From Arcanobacterium bovis (GTDB lineage: Bacteria > Actinomycetota > Actinomycetes > Actinomycetales > Actinomycetaceae): a stretch of DNA of 64,000 nt. The first letter of the stretch is position 1; every line of letters begins with the position of its first letter. The notes beneath the pieces were generated by a model. The model worked only from the letters and a program-made list of their open reading frames with translations. It made no database searches and was not told the DNA's origin. Shown here piece by piece: positions 21,250 through 30,868 of the stretch. The stretch covers positions 1 through 64,000 of the forward strand of contig NZ_SJDT01000001.1 in NCBI RefSeq assembly GCF_004331995.1, given 5' to 3'. The translations under genes and the position numbers were made by a program.

Positions 21250-24200
21250 CTAGAAGTCAGCGCCTGTCTGAAGGTCTTCGAGGCCCGTCTGAACGCCCGC
21301 GTTCTGCGGTGCTCGGAAGGCGTCGTCGTCGGAATCCTGCAGGCTAATAGCATTGCCCACAGAGTCAAGGGCTTCCACATTCAAGCACAGCGAACGCATT
21401 TCTTGAACGAGAACCTTGAACGATTCCGGAAGACCCGGCTCAGGTACGTTGTCTCCCTTAACGATTGCTTCATAAACCTTGACTCGGCCGACGGTGTCGT
21501 CCGACTTGATCGTCAACATTTCCTGAAGTGTGTGTGCGGCACCGTACGCTTCAAGTGCCCAAACTTCCATTTCTCCGAAGCGCTGGCCACCGAACTGGGC
21601 TTTACCACCAAGTGGCTGCTGGGTAACCATGGAGTATGGACCGGTTGAACGCGCGTGGATCTTGTCATCCACCAAGTGGTGCAGCTTCAGCATGTACATG
21701 TAACCAACCGAAACTGGCTCTGGGAACGGCTCACCGGTGCGGCCGTCAAACAGACGCGCCTTACCGCTCTCGTCCACCATGCGATCGCCGTCGCGATTTG
21801 GCAAGGTATTTCCAAGCAGACCCTTGAGTTCATCGGAAAGAACGCCGTCGAACACTGGAGTAGCCACTGGCTGGCGTCCCTCAGTCTTGACCGAACCTTC
21901 CGGTAGACGCAGCGCCCACTCTTCGCCGTTCTTGCGAGCTTCGGTAGCGTCCCAGCCTTGAGCTGCAATCCAGCCCAAGTGGAGTTCGAACACCTGACCG
22001 AGGTTCATACGCGATGGCACACCAAGTGGATTCAAAACGATATCGACTGGAGTACCGTCTTCCATAAACGGCATGTCTTCCAGCGGGAGAATACGGGAGA
22101 TAACACCCTTATTTCCGTGGCGACCAGCCATCTTATCGCCAATCGTGATCTTGCGGCGCTGCGCAATATGAACACGAACGGTTTGGCGAACATCGGCGGC
22201 GAGCTCATCGTGATTCTCAGAGGAGAATTCCTTGACACCAATGACGATGCCGGATTCACCGTGTGGCACGCGGAGCGAGGTATCGCGAACTTCCTTTGCC
22301 TTCTCACCGAAAATAGCGCGAAGCAGGCGCTCTTCGGAGGTGAGCTCGGTTTCACCCTTTGGCGTGATCTTTCCGACGAGGATGTCACCTGCGGAAACTT
22401 CAGCGCCGATACGGATGATTCCACGCTCGTCGAGATGCGAAAGCATTTCTTCCGAAACGTTTGGAATATCGCGGGTGATTTCTTCTGGACCAAGCTTGGT
22501 ATCGCGGGCATCAACCTCGTGCTCTTCGATGTGAATCGAAGTCAAGAGATCTTCTGCCTGGCAACGCTGGGACAGAATAATAGCGTCTTCGTAGTTGTAG
22601 CCGTTCCATGCCATGAAAGCAACGAGGAGGTTCTGACCGAGAGCCAATTCGCCACCGTCGGTAGCTGGACCATCGGCAATGAGCGAACCCTTCTCCAAGC
22701 GGTCACCCTCAGAAACAACAACACGTTGGTTGGTGCAGTTTCCAGGGTTCGAACGCTCGAACTTCGCCAACTTGTACATGCGGTGGTTGCCGTCGTCTTC
22801 CTCCACGTAAACTGCGTCGGCGGAAACTTCGGTAACTACACCAGGCGCAACGGCAACAGTAACATCACCGGCGTCAACAGCTGCGCGGATTTCCATGCCG
22901 GTGCCTACGAGCGGCGCGGCTGGACGGATCAACGGCACAGCCTGACGCTGCATGTTTGCACCCATGAGAGCGCGGTTTGCGTCGTCGTGCTCCAAGAATG
23001 GAATCATTGCGGTACCAACGGAACACATCTGACGTGCAGAAACGTCCATGTAGCCAACTTCGTCTGGATGAACGAGCGCAGGCTCACCACCAGGCAGGCG
23101 TACAAGAACTTCCTGCTCCTTGAAGGTGCCGTCCTCGTTCAGCTCGGCCGAAGCCTGTGCCACTGCGTAACGATCTTCGTCGGCGGCGTCGAGGTAAACG
23201 ATCTCATCAGTGACGCGACCATCCACAACCTTGCGGTAAGGTGTCTCGATAAAGCCAAAAGCATTGACGCGACCAAACGAAGCAAGCGAACCGATCAGAC
23301 CAATGTTTGGACCTTCAGGGGTTTCGATTGGACACATACGGCCGTAGTGCGACGGGTGAACGTCTCGAACTTCCATCGAAGCGCGATCACGCGACAGACC
23401 GCCCGGACCGAGAGCCGACAGACGGCGCTTGTGCGTCAAACCAGCGAGCGGGTTGTTTTGATCCATGAACTGCGAGAGCTGCGAAGTACCGAAGAACTCC
23501 TTGATTGCAGCCACAATCGGGCGGATATTAATCAACGACGACGGCGTGATTGCTTCCGCTTCCTGCGTGGTCATACGCTCGCGCACCATACGATCAAGAC
23601 GCGACAAACCAGTGCGGACTTGGTTCTGAATAAGCTCGCCAACAGCGCGAATACGACGGTTGCCGAAGTGGTCAATATCGTCCGTTTCGACGACGACGCT
23701 ACGGCCACCTTCTGCTGAAACTACCTCTGCTTCACCTGCGTGCAGAGCGAGCAAGTAGCGAAGCGTAGCCGTGATATCGGTGATCGAAAGCTGGCGCTTG
23801 GAAGATTCAATATCCAAGCCGAGCTTTTTATTGACCTTGTAACGACCAACCTTGGCGAGATCGTAGCGCTTGTCGTTGAAATAGAAATTGCGCAGCAAGT
23901 TGCGACCAGCCTCAGCGGTTGGCGGTTCGCCTGGGCGCAACTTGCGGTAAAGATCTTGCAAGGCTTCTTCTTGAGTCTTGACGGTGTCCTTTTCCAAGGT
24001 GTCAATCAGAATCGGGAAGTCCTTGAATTCTTCGCGAATCTCGGATTCGCTCATGCCCAGGGCCTTAAGGAATACGGTTACCGACTGCTTGCGCTTACGA
24101 TCGATGCGCACGCCCACCGAATCGCGCTTGTCGATTTCAAACTCGAGCCATGCGCCGCGCGACGGGATGACCTTGGTCGAGTAGATGTACTTATCAGAGG

Positions 24201-24711
24201 TCTTGTCTGCCAAGCGTTCGAAGTAAACGCCTGGGGAACGCACCAGCTGAGAGACGACGACGCGCTCAGTACCGTTGATAATAAAGGTACCTTGTGGGGT
24301 CATCAGCGGGAAGTCACCAATAAAGGTGGTCTGAGACTTGATTTCACCAGTTTCGTAGTTCTGGAATTCAGCAGTCACGTAGAGCGCCGCCGAGTACGTC
24401 ATGTCTTTGTCTTTGCATTCAACAATCGAAGCTTTCTCATCTTCAAGATGAGGATTCGACAACACAAGACCCATGGTACGAGTGGTGTTTTCAATCGGTG
24501 AAATTTCATCAAAAATTTCTTCAAGGCCCGACTTTTCGTCTGGATGCTCAGCTCGCCACTCATCTGAGCCAGTGAGCCATCCATAAGAGGAGGTCTGCAA
24601 GCTGAGAAGATCAGGAACCGTCATAGGTTCCGTAAGTTTAGCGAACGAGATACGATCAGCGGCAAGTTTGCCGTTCACGACGGTGGGCATAGAGGTGCGC
24701 GAAGCAGCCAA
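21250..24711 (-). CDS. rpoB: DNA-directed RNA polymerase subunit beta
   Basis: Catalytic RNAP subunit, 1153 aa. The rifampicin-binding region reads [20 protein letters not shown] then [12 protein letters not shown], with the usual sensitive-type residues. Conserved blocks [27 protein letters not shown] and [12 protein letters not shown]-like [20 protein letters not shown] are present. A 250-codon-plus antisense frame is an artefact of codon bias. The gene is separated from rplL by a PTS operon and so must rely on its own promoter. Confidence 0.98.
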   Translation of the reverse strand: MAASRTSMPTVVNGKLAADRISFAKLTEPMTVPDLLSLQTSSYGWLTGSDEWRAEHPDEKSGLEEIFDEISPIENTTRTMGLVLSNPHLEDEKASIVECKDKDMTYSAALYVTAEFQNYETGEIKSQTTFIGDFPLMTPQGTFIINGTERVVVSQLVRSPGVYFERLADKTSDKYIYSTKVIPSRGAWLEFEIDKRDSVGVRIDRKRKQSVTVFLKALGMSESEIREEFKDFPILIDTLEKDTVKTQEEALQDLYRKLRPGEPPTAEAGRNLLRNFYFNDKRYDLAKVGRYKVNKKLGLDIESSKRQLSITDITATLRYLLALHAGEAEVVSAEGGRSVVVETDDIDHFGNRRIRAVGELIQNQVRTGLSRLDRMVRERMTTQEAEAITPSSLINIRPIVAAIKEFFGTSQLSQFMDQNNPLAGLTHKRRLSALGPGGLSRDRASMEVRDVHPSHYGRMCPIETPEGPNIGLIGSLASFGRVNAFGFIETPYRKVVDGRVTDEIVYLDAADEDRYAVAQASAELNEDGTFKEQEVLVRLPGGEPALVHPDEVGYMDVSARQMCSVGTAMIPFLEHDDANRALMGANMQRQAVPLIRPAAPLVGTGMEIRAAVDAGDVTVAVAPGVVTEVSADAVYVEEDDGNHRMYKLAKFERSNPGNCTNQRVVVSEGDRLEKGSLIADGPATDGGELALGQNLLVAFMAWNGYNYEDAIILSQRCQAEDLLTSIHIEEHEVDARDTKLGPEEITRDIPNVSEEMLSHLDERGIIRIGAEVSAGDILVGKITPKGETELTSEERLLRAIFGEKAKEVRDTSLRVPHGESGIVIGVKEFSSENHDELAADVRQTVRVHIAQRRKITIGDKMAGRHGNKGVISRILPLEDMPFMEDGTPVDIVLNPLGVPSRMNLGQVFELHLGWIAAQGWDATEARKNGEEWALRLPEGSVKTEGRQPVATPVFDGVLSDELKGLLGNTLPNRDGDRMVDESGKARLFDGRTGEPFPEPVSVGYMYMLKLHHLVDDKIHARSTGPYSMVTQQPLGGKAQFGGQRFGEMEVWALEAYGAAHTLQEMLTIKSDDTVGRVKVYEAIVKGDNVPEPGLPESFKVLVQEMRSLCLNVEALDSVGNAISLQDSDDDAFRAPQNAGVQTGLEDLQTGADF

Positions 24712-24803
24712 AGGATGTTCCTTCCCTGGGTTCCGGTAAGGCTATCAACGCAAAGATCGGACACACGCACGCACAATTAAGAGAAATACAGATTCAGATA
24801 AAA

Positions 24804-24831
24804 AGGGTACGGGTGTTGATACACTGCGCAA
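24804..24831 (-). promoter_or_regulatory. Candidate rpoB promoter
   Basis: TTGCGC and TACCCT lie 16 bases apart on the minus strand, leaving a leader of about 85 bases before rpoB. It is downstream of the ptsI terminator. Confidence 0.4.
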
Positions 24832-25030
24832 GTTTCAAATCTACCGAATCAGGGCGAATTAGTCCAGCCCCCACCAGTGTGGAAGGGGTCACGACTCGTA
24901 TGCTCTAAGAAATCCTCGAAGGTCTGAGGGCTGTCGCTGCCCATCAGTTTCATCGATTTGCTTAGATTTTCATAACCAGCGAGTGCTTCCGGCACTATCG
25001 CGGTCAAGAAAGACTTTCCCACAGATAGAG
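24832..25030 (-). other. Gap between ptsI terminator and rpoB promoter
   Basis: About 200 bases with no gene I can support. A minus-strand frame ending at 24849 encodes a plausible-looking 57-residue peptide from a GTG at about 25019 (VGKSFLTAIVPEAL..., ending HTGGGWTNSP), but no ribosome binding site is visible and no family is recognised. Confidence 0.4.
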
Positions 25031-25034
25031 AAAA

Positions 25035-25073
25035 ACTGCAAGCTACCGGAGCGGCGCGCCGGTAGCTTGCAGT
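25035..25073 (-). terminator. Intrinsic terminator after ptsI
   Basis: Perfect 15-bp stem (ACTGCAAGCTACCGG and its complement) with a 9-base loop, followed by TTTTTCTC on the minus strand. Confidence 0.92.
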
Positions 25074-25095
25074 CACAATCAGCCATTTGCAGAGC

Positions 25096-26781
25096 TTACA
25101 GCAGATCTTTCAGACCAGGGCTCGTGAGCTCCAAAACTGCAGCTCGTGCATTCTCTGGATCGTCAGCATCAACTGCATATGCGGCCATTTGCTGGCAAGT
25201 AGCAAGATCGTGCAGGCGTAGCGCAGTGCGCACAGCATTCACTTTATTAGGAGCCATAGACAGTGAAGAAACTCCCAATCCCACCAATACCAGAGCCAAG
25301 AGCGGATCACCGCCAGCTTCGCCACAAACGCCTACAGGTTTGCCAGTAGCGCGGCCACCTTCGCAGGTCATCTTGATAAGCGTCAAGAGCGCCGGTTGCC
25401 ACGGGCTCAAGAGCTCCGCAAACTCACCTTGCATACGGTCGGCGGCCATCGTGTACTGCGATAAGTCGTTGGTGCCAATCGACACAAAATCAACTTCGCG
25501 CATAACGCGACCAGCCAAGATGGCGGTGGATGCAATCTCAACCATCGCGCCAGCCTTGGGCAAGCCAACTGCCTTGACCTTCTCGGCAAACCAGCGCGCT
25601 TCACTAGCAGTAGCGATCATTGGTGCCATCACTCGTACGTCCGCACCGGTAGCTTTATAAGCCTGAGCAAGTGCTTCCAGTTGGGTATCGAGCAAGTCTT
25701 CCCGGCGTTGGCACAGACGCAAACCGCGCCGACCCAAAGCCGGATTTTCTTCTGCACCAAGATTGGCAAAAGCCAAAGGTTTGTCGGCGCCTGCATCGAG
25801 CGTGCGCACCACGATACGCCGATCACCAAAGGATTCAAATACCTTGGTGTACGTCGCAATCTGTTCCTCTAGGCTCGGCGCATCGGAGCGATCCAAGAAC
25901 AGGAATTCCGTGCGGAATAAACCACAGCCTTCCAGATCCATACGAGCAGCCTTCGCGGCGTCGTCGGCCGTACCGATATTCGCCAACAACGCAACCTTGT
26001 GACCATCGTATGTGGCGCCTTCCCCAGACGATCCTGCCAGAGCTTTCGCACGGCGAACCGCACGCTCTTTCAACTCTGCAACCTCATCATCGGTAGGGTT
26101 AATAACGACCTCGCCCACACCGCCGTCGACAGCCACTAAGTTTCCCTCAGCAACAGCTACCACGCCTGGCACCTGCACAATGGCCGGAATACCTAGCTGT
26201 GCAGCCAAAATAGCGGTATGGCTGGTAGGGCCACCTTCCTCAGTGAGGATAGCAGCACAGAGCTCAGGAGAGAGCGTAGCAGTTTCAGCAGGTGCGAGAT
26301 CACGCGCTACCAGAACAGAAAGTTCCGTGAGCTCAGGTACGCCAGGCGCAGGGAGTCCAAGCAGCTCAGAAATGGTGCGGTCACGAATATCGTAAAGATC
26401 AGTGACGCGCTCTGCCATGTAACCGCCCAAGCCCGCGAGCATATCTGCATAACCCTGCGTAGCATCATGTACCGCGCGAGTAACACCTGTACCCTGCTTT
26501 AGCTTGGCATCAACAGATTTTGCCAGACCACGATCATTAGCCAGCTTAGCCGAGGCCTCGAGAATCGGACGCACCGTTTCGGAAGCCTGTTGCGCACGCT
26601 CAGTGAGCTGAGCAGACACATTCGCCATTGCTTGGCGCACCCGCGCGCTCGCTGCTTCCCAATCAGTGGTGGGAGGCTCGTTAGCGTCAAAGCCAGGCGC
26701 GGCATGTACTGCCACTGCTTTCGCAGCCGCAATTCCACTCGAAACACCCAAACCGTGCAAAACCTGATGATTACCAGTCAT
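25096..26781 (-). CDS. ptsI: PTS enzyme I (PEP-protein phosphotransferase)
   Basis: Cytoplasmic enzyme that takes phosphate from PEP and passes it to HPr, 561 aa. The phosphohistidine site is GGPTSHTAILAAQLGIPAI at about residue 185-205. The C-terminal PEP-binding barrel shows GLFRTEFLFLDR, GADKPLAFAN, and the PEP-utilizer signature FVSIGTNDLSQYTMA with VCGEAGGDP. It is the last gene of the EIIBCA-licT-ptsH-ptsI operon, 12 bases after ptsH, and ends at a strong terminator. Having EI in an antitermination-controlled operon links general PTS activity to one sugar signal. Confidence 0.96.
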   Translation of the reverse strand: MTGNHQVLHGLGVSSGIAAAKAVAVHAAPGFDANEPPTTDWEAASARVRQAMANVSAQLTERAQQASETVRPILEASAKLANDRGLAKSVDAKLKQGTGVTRAVHDATQGYADMLAGLGGYMAERVTDLYDIRDRTISELLGLPAPGVPELTELSVLVARDLAPAETATLSPELCAAILTEEGGPTSHTAILAAQLGIPAIVQVPGVVAVAEGNLVAVDGGVGEVVINPTDDEVAELKERAVRRAKALAGSSGEGATYDGHKVALLANIGTADDAAKAARMDLEGCGLFRTEFLFLDRSDAPSLEEQIATYTKVFESFGDRRIVVRTLDAGADKPLAFANLGAEENPALGRRGLRLCQRREDLLDTQLEALAQAYKATGADVRVMAPMIATASEARWFAEKVKAVGLPKAGAMVEIASTAILAGRVMREVDFVSIGTNDLSQYTMAADRMQGEFAELLSPWQPALLTLIKMTCEGGRATGKPVGVCGEAGGDPLLALVLVGLGVSSLSMAPNKVNAVRTALRLHDLATCQQMAAYAVDADDPENARAAVLELTSPGLKDLL

Positions 26782-26792
26782 GAGAGCCCCTC

Positions 26793-27059
26793 TCAGGCGT
26801 CGAGATCAGTTTCCAAAAGGTGAGCAAGGCTCTCCAACACCTGCTCAGCGTTCTCGCCCTCAGCGCTCAGAGTTACTTCATCGCCACACTGGGCGCCGAG
26901 CGTCATAACTTCAAGAACTGAAGCTGCATCTACAGGTTCTTCGCCAGGAAGCGAAATCTCCACGTCAAGACCTGAATCTTCAACCGCTTGAGTGAATAGC
27001 GCCGCTGGTCGCGCGTGCAAACCAACAGCCGAAGCGATTTTTGCTGTACGAGTAGCCAT
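26793..27059 (-). CDS. ptsH: Phosphocarrier protein HPr
   Basis: Phosphocarrier between EI and EII, 88 aa. His15 is in VGLHARPAALFTQ. A serine (Ser47 in AASVLEVMTLGA) matches the regulatory Ser46 of Firmicute HPr; no HPr kinase is in the window. The start at 27059 (MATRTAK) is supported by AAAGGA upstream, rather than the longer frame that would run into licT. Confidence 0.95.
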   Translation of the reverse strand: MATRTAKIASAVGLHARPAALFTQAVEDSGLDVEISLPGEEPVDAASVLEVMTLGAQCGDEVTLSAEGENAEQVLESLAHLLETDLDA

Positions 27060-27060
27060 T

Positions 27061-27915
27061 TTATGATTCCTTTCGAATCGGTTGAGCATCACCGCTCACC
27101 CTAGCAATATGCATCGTTAAATACGAAATTTCATCTTCGCTTATGCGAGTGTCAAAACGCAGCTCGATAATAGCCGCCAGCTTCTGAGCTACTGCAACAC
27201 AATCTGGATAGCTATCGCGAATCGCCTGACCAATAACCGAGATTTCGCCTTCATTGATCTGTTTTTGTTGATGGATACGAACAAAGAGATAACGAAGGTG
27301 AGTGATAAAACGCCCCACATTCACCGACGTCGCCTCTAAATGTACGCCAAAACTAGTTTCAATAACTTCGATCATCTGCTGGATGATACCCGTCATTTTA
27401 TATGTGTAGCTCAGATCCCCGTGACTGAAACCGAGATTCACCAAGTGCAGGGAAATCGCTACCGCTTCGTCCTGCGGTAGCTGTGTATCGCTCAGGTGGT
27501 TAATCTGGGTGAGCAGATCAACCGCCTGAGCGTATTCTTGCGGATACAGATTACGCACCTCCGCTTCGAGCGGATAACGCACGTCAATTGCAGTGCGCAC
27601 CCGCTCGAAAGCGAACGTAATATGATCGGCAAGTGCAAGGACAAAGGCGGGATTCGAGCCCAACCCGCTGTTGGTAGAGCTGAACACCTGTTCCAGAAGA
27701 TCGAGAATCTTCGGCGGAATATCCGCGAGAAGTTTTCCCAAATGATCTGGGTCCCTGCCGTCAACTGGAACGAATTTTCGCACAACTTTGGCAGGGTCAA
27801 TTGACATTCCCGGCTTCGCCTGGAACCCAATCCCCCAACCCGTCACGATGACTTCGGCGGCGTCGTCATCACGCGCCAAAACCACGTTGTTGTTGAAAAC
27901 TCGCAGGACGTCCAT
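27061..27915 (-). CDS. BglG/LicT-family transcriptional antiterminator
   Basis: RNA-binding antiterminator, 284 aa. Residues 1-60 form the CAT RNA-binding domain (MDVLRVFNNNVVLARDD, GWGIGFQ, KVVRKFVP). Two PRD domains follow, with the expected conserved His residues (HITFAFERV, INHLSDTQLP, HLVNLGFSHGDLSY, RYLFVRIHQ, YLTMHIARV). PTS components phosphorylate PRDs to set dimer activity. Four bases separate it from the EIIBCA gene, and a matching RNA target lies in that operon leader, so it most likely controls its own operon. The specific sugar is not determined. Confidence 0.93.
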   Translation of the reverse strand: MDVLRVFNNNVVLARDDDAAEVIVTGWGIGFQAKPGMSIDPAKVVRKFVPVDGRDPDHLGKLLADIPPKILDLLEQVFSSTNSGLGSNPAFVLALADHITFAFERVRTAIDVRYPLEAEVRNLYPQEYAQAVDLLTQINHLSDTQLPQDEAVAISLHLVNLGFSHGDLSYTYKMTGIIQQMIEVIETSFGVHLEATSVNVGRFITHLRYLFVRIHQQKQINEGEISVIGQAIRDSYPDCVAVAQKLAAIIELRFDTRISEDEISYLTMHIARVSGDAQPIRKES

Positions 27916-27918
27916 ACA

Positions 27919-29931
27919 CTACCTAGTTACTGAAATGATCTTCTCACCAGCTTTAACGCTCGTTGACTCAATCGGCTCAACGTTCGTCATTGACTTGGTG
28001 TTCGTTACAGTAACAATTGTAGTGGTAGCGAAGCCCGAATCAGCGATCTGCTGTAGATCCACCTCAACGAGAACGTCCCCACTTTCGACCCGCGCACCCT
28101 TTTCTACGCGCACGTCAAAACCTTTACCCTGCATATTCACGGTGTCGATGCCCACGTGTACGAGCACCTCCACGCCGTCGTCGCTCTTGATGCCAAAGGC
28201 GTGTCCCGATTTCTGTACCGACGCAACGGTTCCTGAAATAGGAGCAAGAATTGTGCCGTTTTCCGGATTGATGCCAACACCAGCGCCGAGTACGCCAGAT
28301 GCGAAGACGGCGTCGCCCACCTTTTCGAGCGCCACCACGCTTCCCGCCACTGGCGCGAGAACATCGGTTGTCTCCCCTGCTACTGGAGCGGCGGAGTGAT
28401 CTGCAGTTTCGTTCGCGCCTTGGGCAGCGGCGTCGGCTTCCTGCTCAGCCTTGAGCGCTGCGCGCTCCTGCGGCATGCGGAAATCGGAAATAATAATGAG
28501 CACCATGGCGACAACGAAAGCGACCGTCACGCCCAAGGTGTAACGCCACACCGGGCTAAACACAGGAATCGTGAGAAGCGAGGTGAAGGCAAATGCGCCG
28601 GTGGTTACTCCGCCGGTTAGTCCAATGACGATGCCGCCAGCCAAGCAACCTACCAGCATACGTGGGTAGATACGCTTGAAGCGCAGGTGGATGCCGTACA
28701 GAGACGGCTCGGAAATACCACCAAGAAGGCCCGCGGCCAGTGCGCCGATAGAAACCTGGCGCATAACCGTTTCTTTGTGGCGAATAGAGAGAACCAAAAC
28801 ACCAGCTGTTGCGCCGAAACATGCGAAGTTCCAGGCACCCATTGGGCCTTGGATGAAGTCGTAACCAAGAGTTTGAATATTGACGAGCATGAGTGCGTTC
28901 AGCGGCCAGTGCAGACCGAGTGGCACGAGGAACGGATAAATCACTGGCACAAGCACGGCAAATACGATTGGGGCGTGACCGTTGAGCCATGCGAGACCCG
29001 AACCGAGACCATTGCCAACCACAACGCCCAATGGGCCGATCAAAAATGCCGTGAATGGAATCATGATGATCATTGAGAAGAATGGAACGAACACCATTTG
29101 CAGATTCTCAGGGAAAATCTGCTTCAAACCGCGGTAGACCAGCGCAAGGACGCCCACCATCATGAGCGGCACGAAAACCTGACCAGAGTAATCATGCAAC
29201 GGCATATTGATTCCAAAGACTTCTGCCATGCACGACTTGGTGCCGAGCGAGTCATTTGTCTGGCATACGGTATTCGAAAAACGCTCTGGGTTAGAGAGTG
29301 AGACGAACTCCGGCGTCATCAGTGCGCCCATAACTGCGGTACCAAGCCAAGGGTCGATACGCAGCTTCTTCGAGGCGTTGTATGCCACCATCAACGGTAA
29401 GAAGAAGAACACCGAGTGCCACATCGCATCCACGAACACCCAGGTTGAGGACTTGGTATCGTCGCGGAACTTGATGATTTCGAGTGCGTCGAGAATCGAG
29501 GCAAAAGCAATGATCAACGATGCACCGAGCAGCACGCCCAAGATCGGACGGAAAGAGTCGGACAAAAACTCGAAGAATGCGTCTACCCAGCTAAAACGAC
29601 CGCGAACCTTGTTGCGTGCTTCAGCTTTGATTTCGGCATCTGTTTTCTCGGTGTGCTTGCCAGCGTTTGCCATGCTCGGTAGAGACTTGATCTCGTTGTA
29701 TAGAGTAGCGACGCCGCCACCAGCCACAACTTGATAACGGTCACCCGACTGCGGCACGACGCCGAGTACACCGTTAATTTTTTCTAGTTCTTCCCGATTG
29801 ACTTTGCCAGCATCAAAAAGTTCAAAACGTAACCGGGTGGCACAGTGCGTCAAACTCTTCACATTGGCAGAACCGCCAACTGCGTCGATAATTTTTTGCG
29901 CTGGGGAAATAGTGCGCGTTTCATTCGACAT
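27919..29931 (-). CDS. PTS transporter EIIBCA, glucose/beta-glucoside superfamily
   Basis: Membrane sugar permease, 670 aa, with all three domains fused. EIIB at about residues 8-90 has the phosphocysteine site LTHCATRLRFEL (Cys30). EIIC at about 110-480 has around ten hydrophobic segments, including GISEPSLYGIHLRF. EIIA at about 515-650 contains GVEVLVHVGIDTVNMQGKGF with the active His. The BCA order and the LicT partner point to beta-glucoside, glucose or sucrose-type uptake; sequence alone does not settle the substrate. First gene of the operon, behind an antiterminator leader. Confidence 0.93.
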   Translation of the reverse strand: MSNETRTISPAQKIIDAVGGSANVKSLTHCATRLRFELFDAGKVNREELEKINGVLGVVPQSGDRYQVVAGGGVATLYNEIKSLPSMANAGKHTEKTDAEIKAEARNKVRGRFSWVDAFFEFLSDSFRPILGVLLGASLIIAFASILDALEIIKFRDDTKSSTWVFVDAMWHSVFFFLPLMVAYNASKKLRIDPWLGTAVMGALMTPEFVSLSNPERFSNTVCQTNDSLGTKSCMAEVFGINMPLHDYSGQVFVPLMMVGVLALVYRGLKQIFPENLQMVFVPFFSMIIMIPFTAFLIGPLGVVVGNGLGSGLAWLNGHAPIVFAVLVPVIYPFLVPLGLHWPLNALMLVNIQTLGYDFIQGPMGAWNFACFGATAGVLVLSIRHKETVMRQVSIGALAAGLLGGISEPSLYGIHLRFKRIYPRMLVGCLAGGIVIGLTGGVTTGAFAFTSLLTIPVFSPVWRYTLGVTVAFVVAMVLIIISDFRMPQERAALKAEQEADAAAQGANETADHSAAPVAGETTDVLAPVAGSVVALEKVGDAVFASGVLGAGVGINPENGTILAPISGTVASVQKSGHAFGIKSDDGVEVLVHVGIDTVNMQGKGFDVRVEKGARVESGDVLVEVDLQQIADSGFATTTIVTVTNTKSMTNVEPIESTSVKAGEKIISVTR

Positions 29932-29979
29932 GATAGCTTCCTTGCTTCAAATACTCCGATACCCAGTAAAAACAAAAAA

Positions 29980-30013
29980 GACCCAAGCTATGACGAATCG
30001 TCATGCTTAGGTC
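29980..30013 (-). terminator. Conditional terminator in the PTS operon leader
   Basis: Arms GACC-AAGC-TGACGA and TCGTCA-GCTT-GGTC form a long stem; the minus strand continues TTTTTTGTTTTT. It overlaps the 3-prime end of the antiterminator element, so forming one excludes the other. Confidence 0.9.
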
Positions 30014-30036
30014 TTGCCCCTACCGGGTAACAATCC
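30010..30036 (-). promoter_or_regulatory. RAT antiterminator RNA element for LicT/BglG-type protein
   Basis: On the minus strand the 27 bases begin GGATTGTTACCCGG and end GGGGCAAGACC, matching the known LicT/SacY/BglG RAT layout (GGATTGTTAC ... GGCAAAACC). The last bases are shared with the terminator stem. A LicT-like gene lies in the same operon. When the protein is active it should stabilise this hairpin and let transcription into the PTS genes. Confidence 0.9.
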
Positions 30037-30064
30037 TCTGGTGAAATACCAGCGTTCGAAAGAT

Positions 30065-30094
30065 ACGATATACCGTTGCGAAAGAGATTGTCTA
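30065..30094 (-). promoter_or_regulatory. Candidate PTS operon promoter
   Basis: TAGACA and TATCGT are 18 bases apart on the minus strand. The implied start site is about 20 bases upstream of the RAT element. Confidence 0.5.
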
Positions 30095-30183
30095 GCGACG
30101 TGGTTCAGATCACCACAGTGTGCCCTTCATACCTTTCGGACGGCGATCCGATTCAACAAAGAGTGGATTCTTGGTGCGAGTAA

Positions 30184-30215
30184 CGCAACATCTCGATATA
30201 TGTACAGATGTTGCG
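30184..30215. repeat. 10-bp inverted repeat upstream of the PTS promoter
   Basis: CGCAACATCT and AGATGTTGCG flank a 12-base AT-rich spacer, about 90 bases upstream of the PTS -35. It could be a regulator site; no U-run follows on either strand. The rest of 30095-30336 holds no gene I can support. Confidence 0.6.
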
Positions 30216-30336
30216 AAAAACGCACCTAGTTTCCCTCGTAGGTAGGCGCTAAGCTCCAACAGCGGGCGCCAATTTGTGCCGAATGCGTTATATGCGAAGG
30301 ATATGCGCGAAGGATGCGACACGAAGAGTACATGCA

Positions 30337-30371
30337 AGGGAGGGCTCCGATCAAAGATCGAAGCCCTCCCT
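30337..30371 (-). terminator. Intrinsic terminator after rplL
   Basis: Stem GGGAGGGCT..CGATC / GATCG..AGCCCTCCC with one mismatch and an AAA loop. The U-run beyond it is weak (TTGCATGT on the minus strand). Confidence 0.75.
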
Positions 30372-30424
30372 CAACCGCCGGTGTTTAACCAGCAAGTTTA
30401 AGATTGCGGTCTAAACCGCAGAAA

Positions 30425-30811
30425 TCACTTGAGAACGACAGTTGCGCCAGCAGCCTCGAGCTGCTCCTTTGCCTTCTCAGCGGTTTCCTTGTTAACGCCT
30501 TCGAGAAGAGCCTTAGGTGCGGAGTCAACGAGCTCCTTAGCTTCCTTGAGACCAAGTGGGGTAAGAGCGCGCACCTCCTTGATGACCTGGATCTTCTTGT
30601 CGCCAGCGTTTTCGATGATGACGTCGAAGGAGTCCTTCTCTTCTTCAGCAGCAGCATCGCCTGCAGCTGGAGCAGCAGCAGCTGCAACAGCAACTGGAGC
30701 GGTTGCTTCAACTTCGAATTCTTCTTCGAACTTCTTAACGAAATCGTTGAGCTCTACGAGGGTGAGCTCCTTGAAAGCTTCGATGAGCTCTTCAGCGGTA
30801 AGCTTGGCCAT
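30425..30811 (-). CDS. rplL: 50S ribosomal protein L7/L12
   Basis: Stalk protein that recruits translational GTPases, 128 aa. It has the N-terminal dimerisation region ([22 protein letters not shown]), an Ala-rich hinge at about 40-60 and the C-terminal domain with [27 protein letters not shown] split across its helix. Present in four or more copies per ribosome in the L10 complex. It follows rplJ after 57 bases and ends at its own terminator, so rpoB is not reached by simple readthrough. Confidence 0.98.
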   Translation of the reverse strand: MAKLTAEELIEAFKELTLVELNDFVKKFEEEFEVEATAPVAVAAAAAPAAGDAAAEEEKDSFDVIIENAGDKKIQVIKEVRALTPLGLKEAKELVDSAPKALLEGVNKETAEKAKEQLEAAGATVVLK

Positions 30812-30868
30812 GATTGACCTTCCTTCCTGTGCCTACGCGAGGCAATTTAATTGGTTGATACCACTACC

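Noticed and set aside
21958-23718. Long plus-strand frame of 586 codons opposite rpoB
   Set aside because: It is antisense to a clear rpoB, has no ribosome binding site or family pattern, and its composition (Asn, His, Arg-rich) is typical of a shadow frame.
30110-30337. 75-codon minus-strand frame upstream of the PTS leader
   Set aside because: It spans the inverted repeat and has no family features or start signals.
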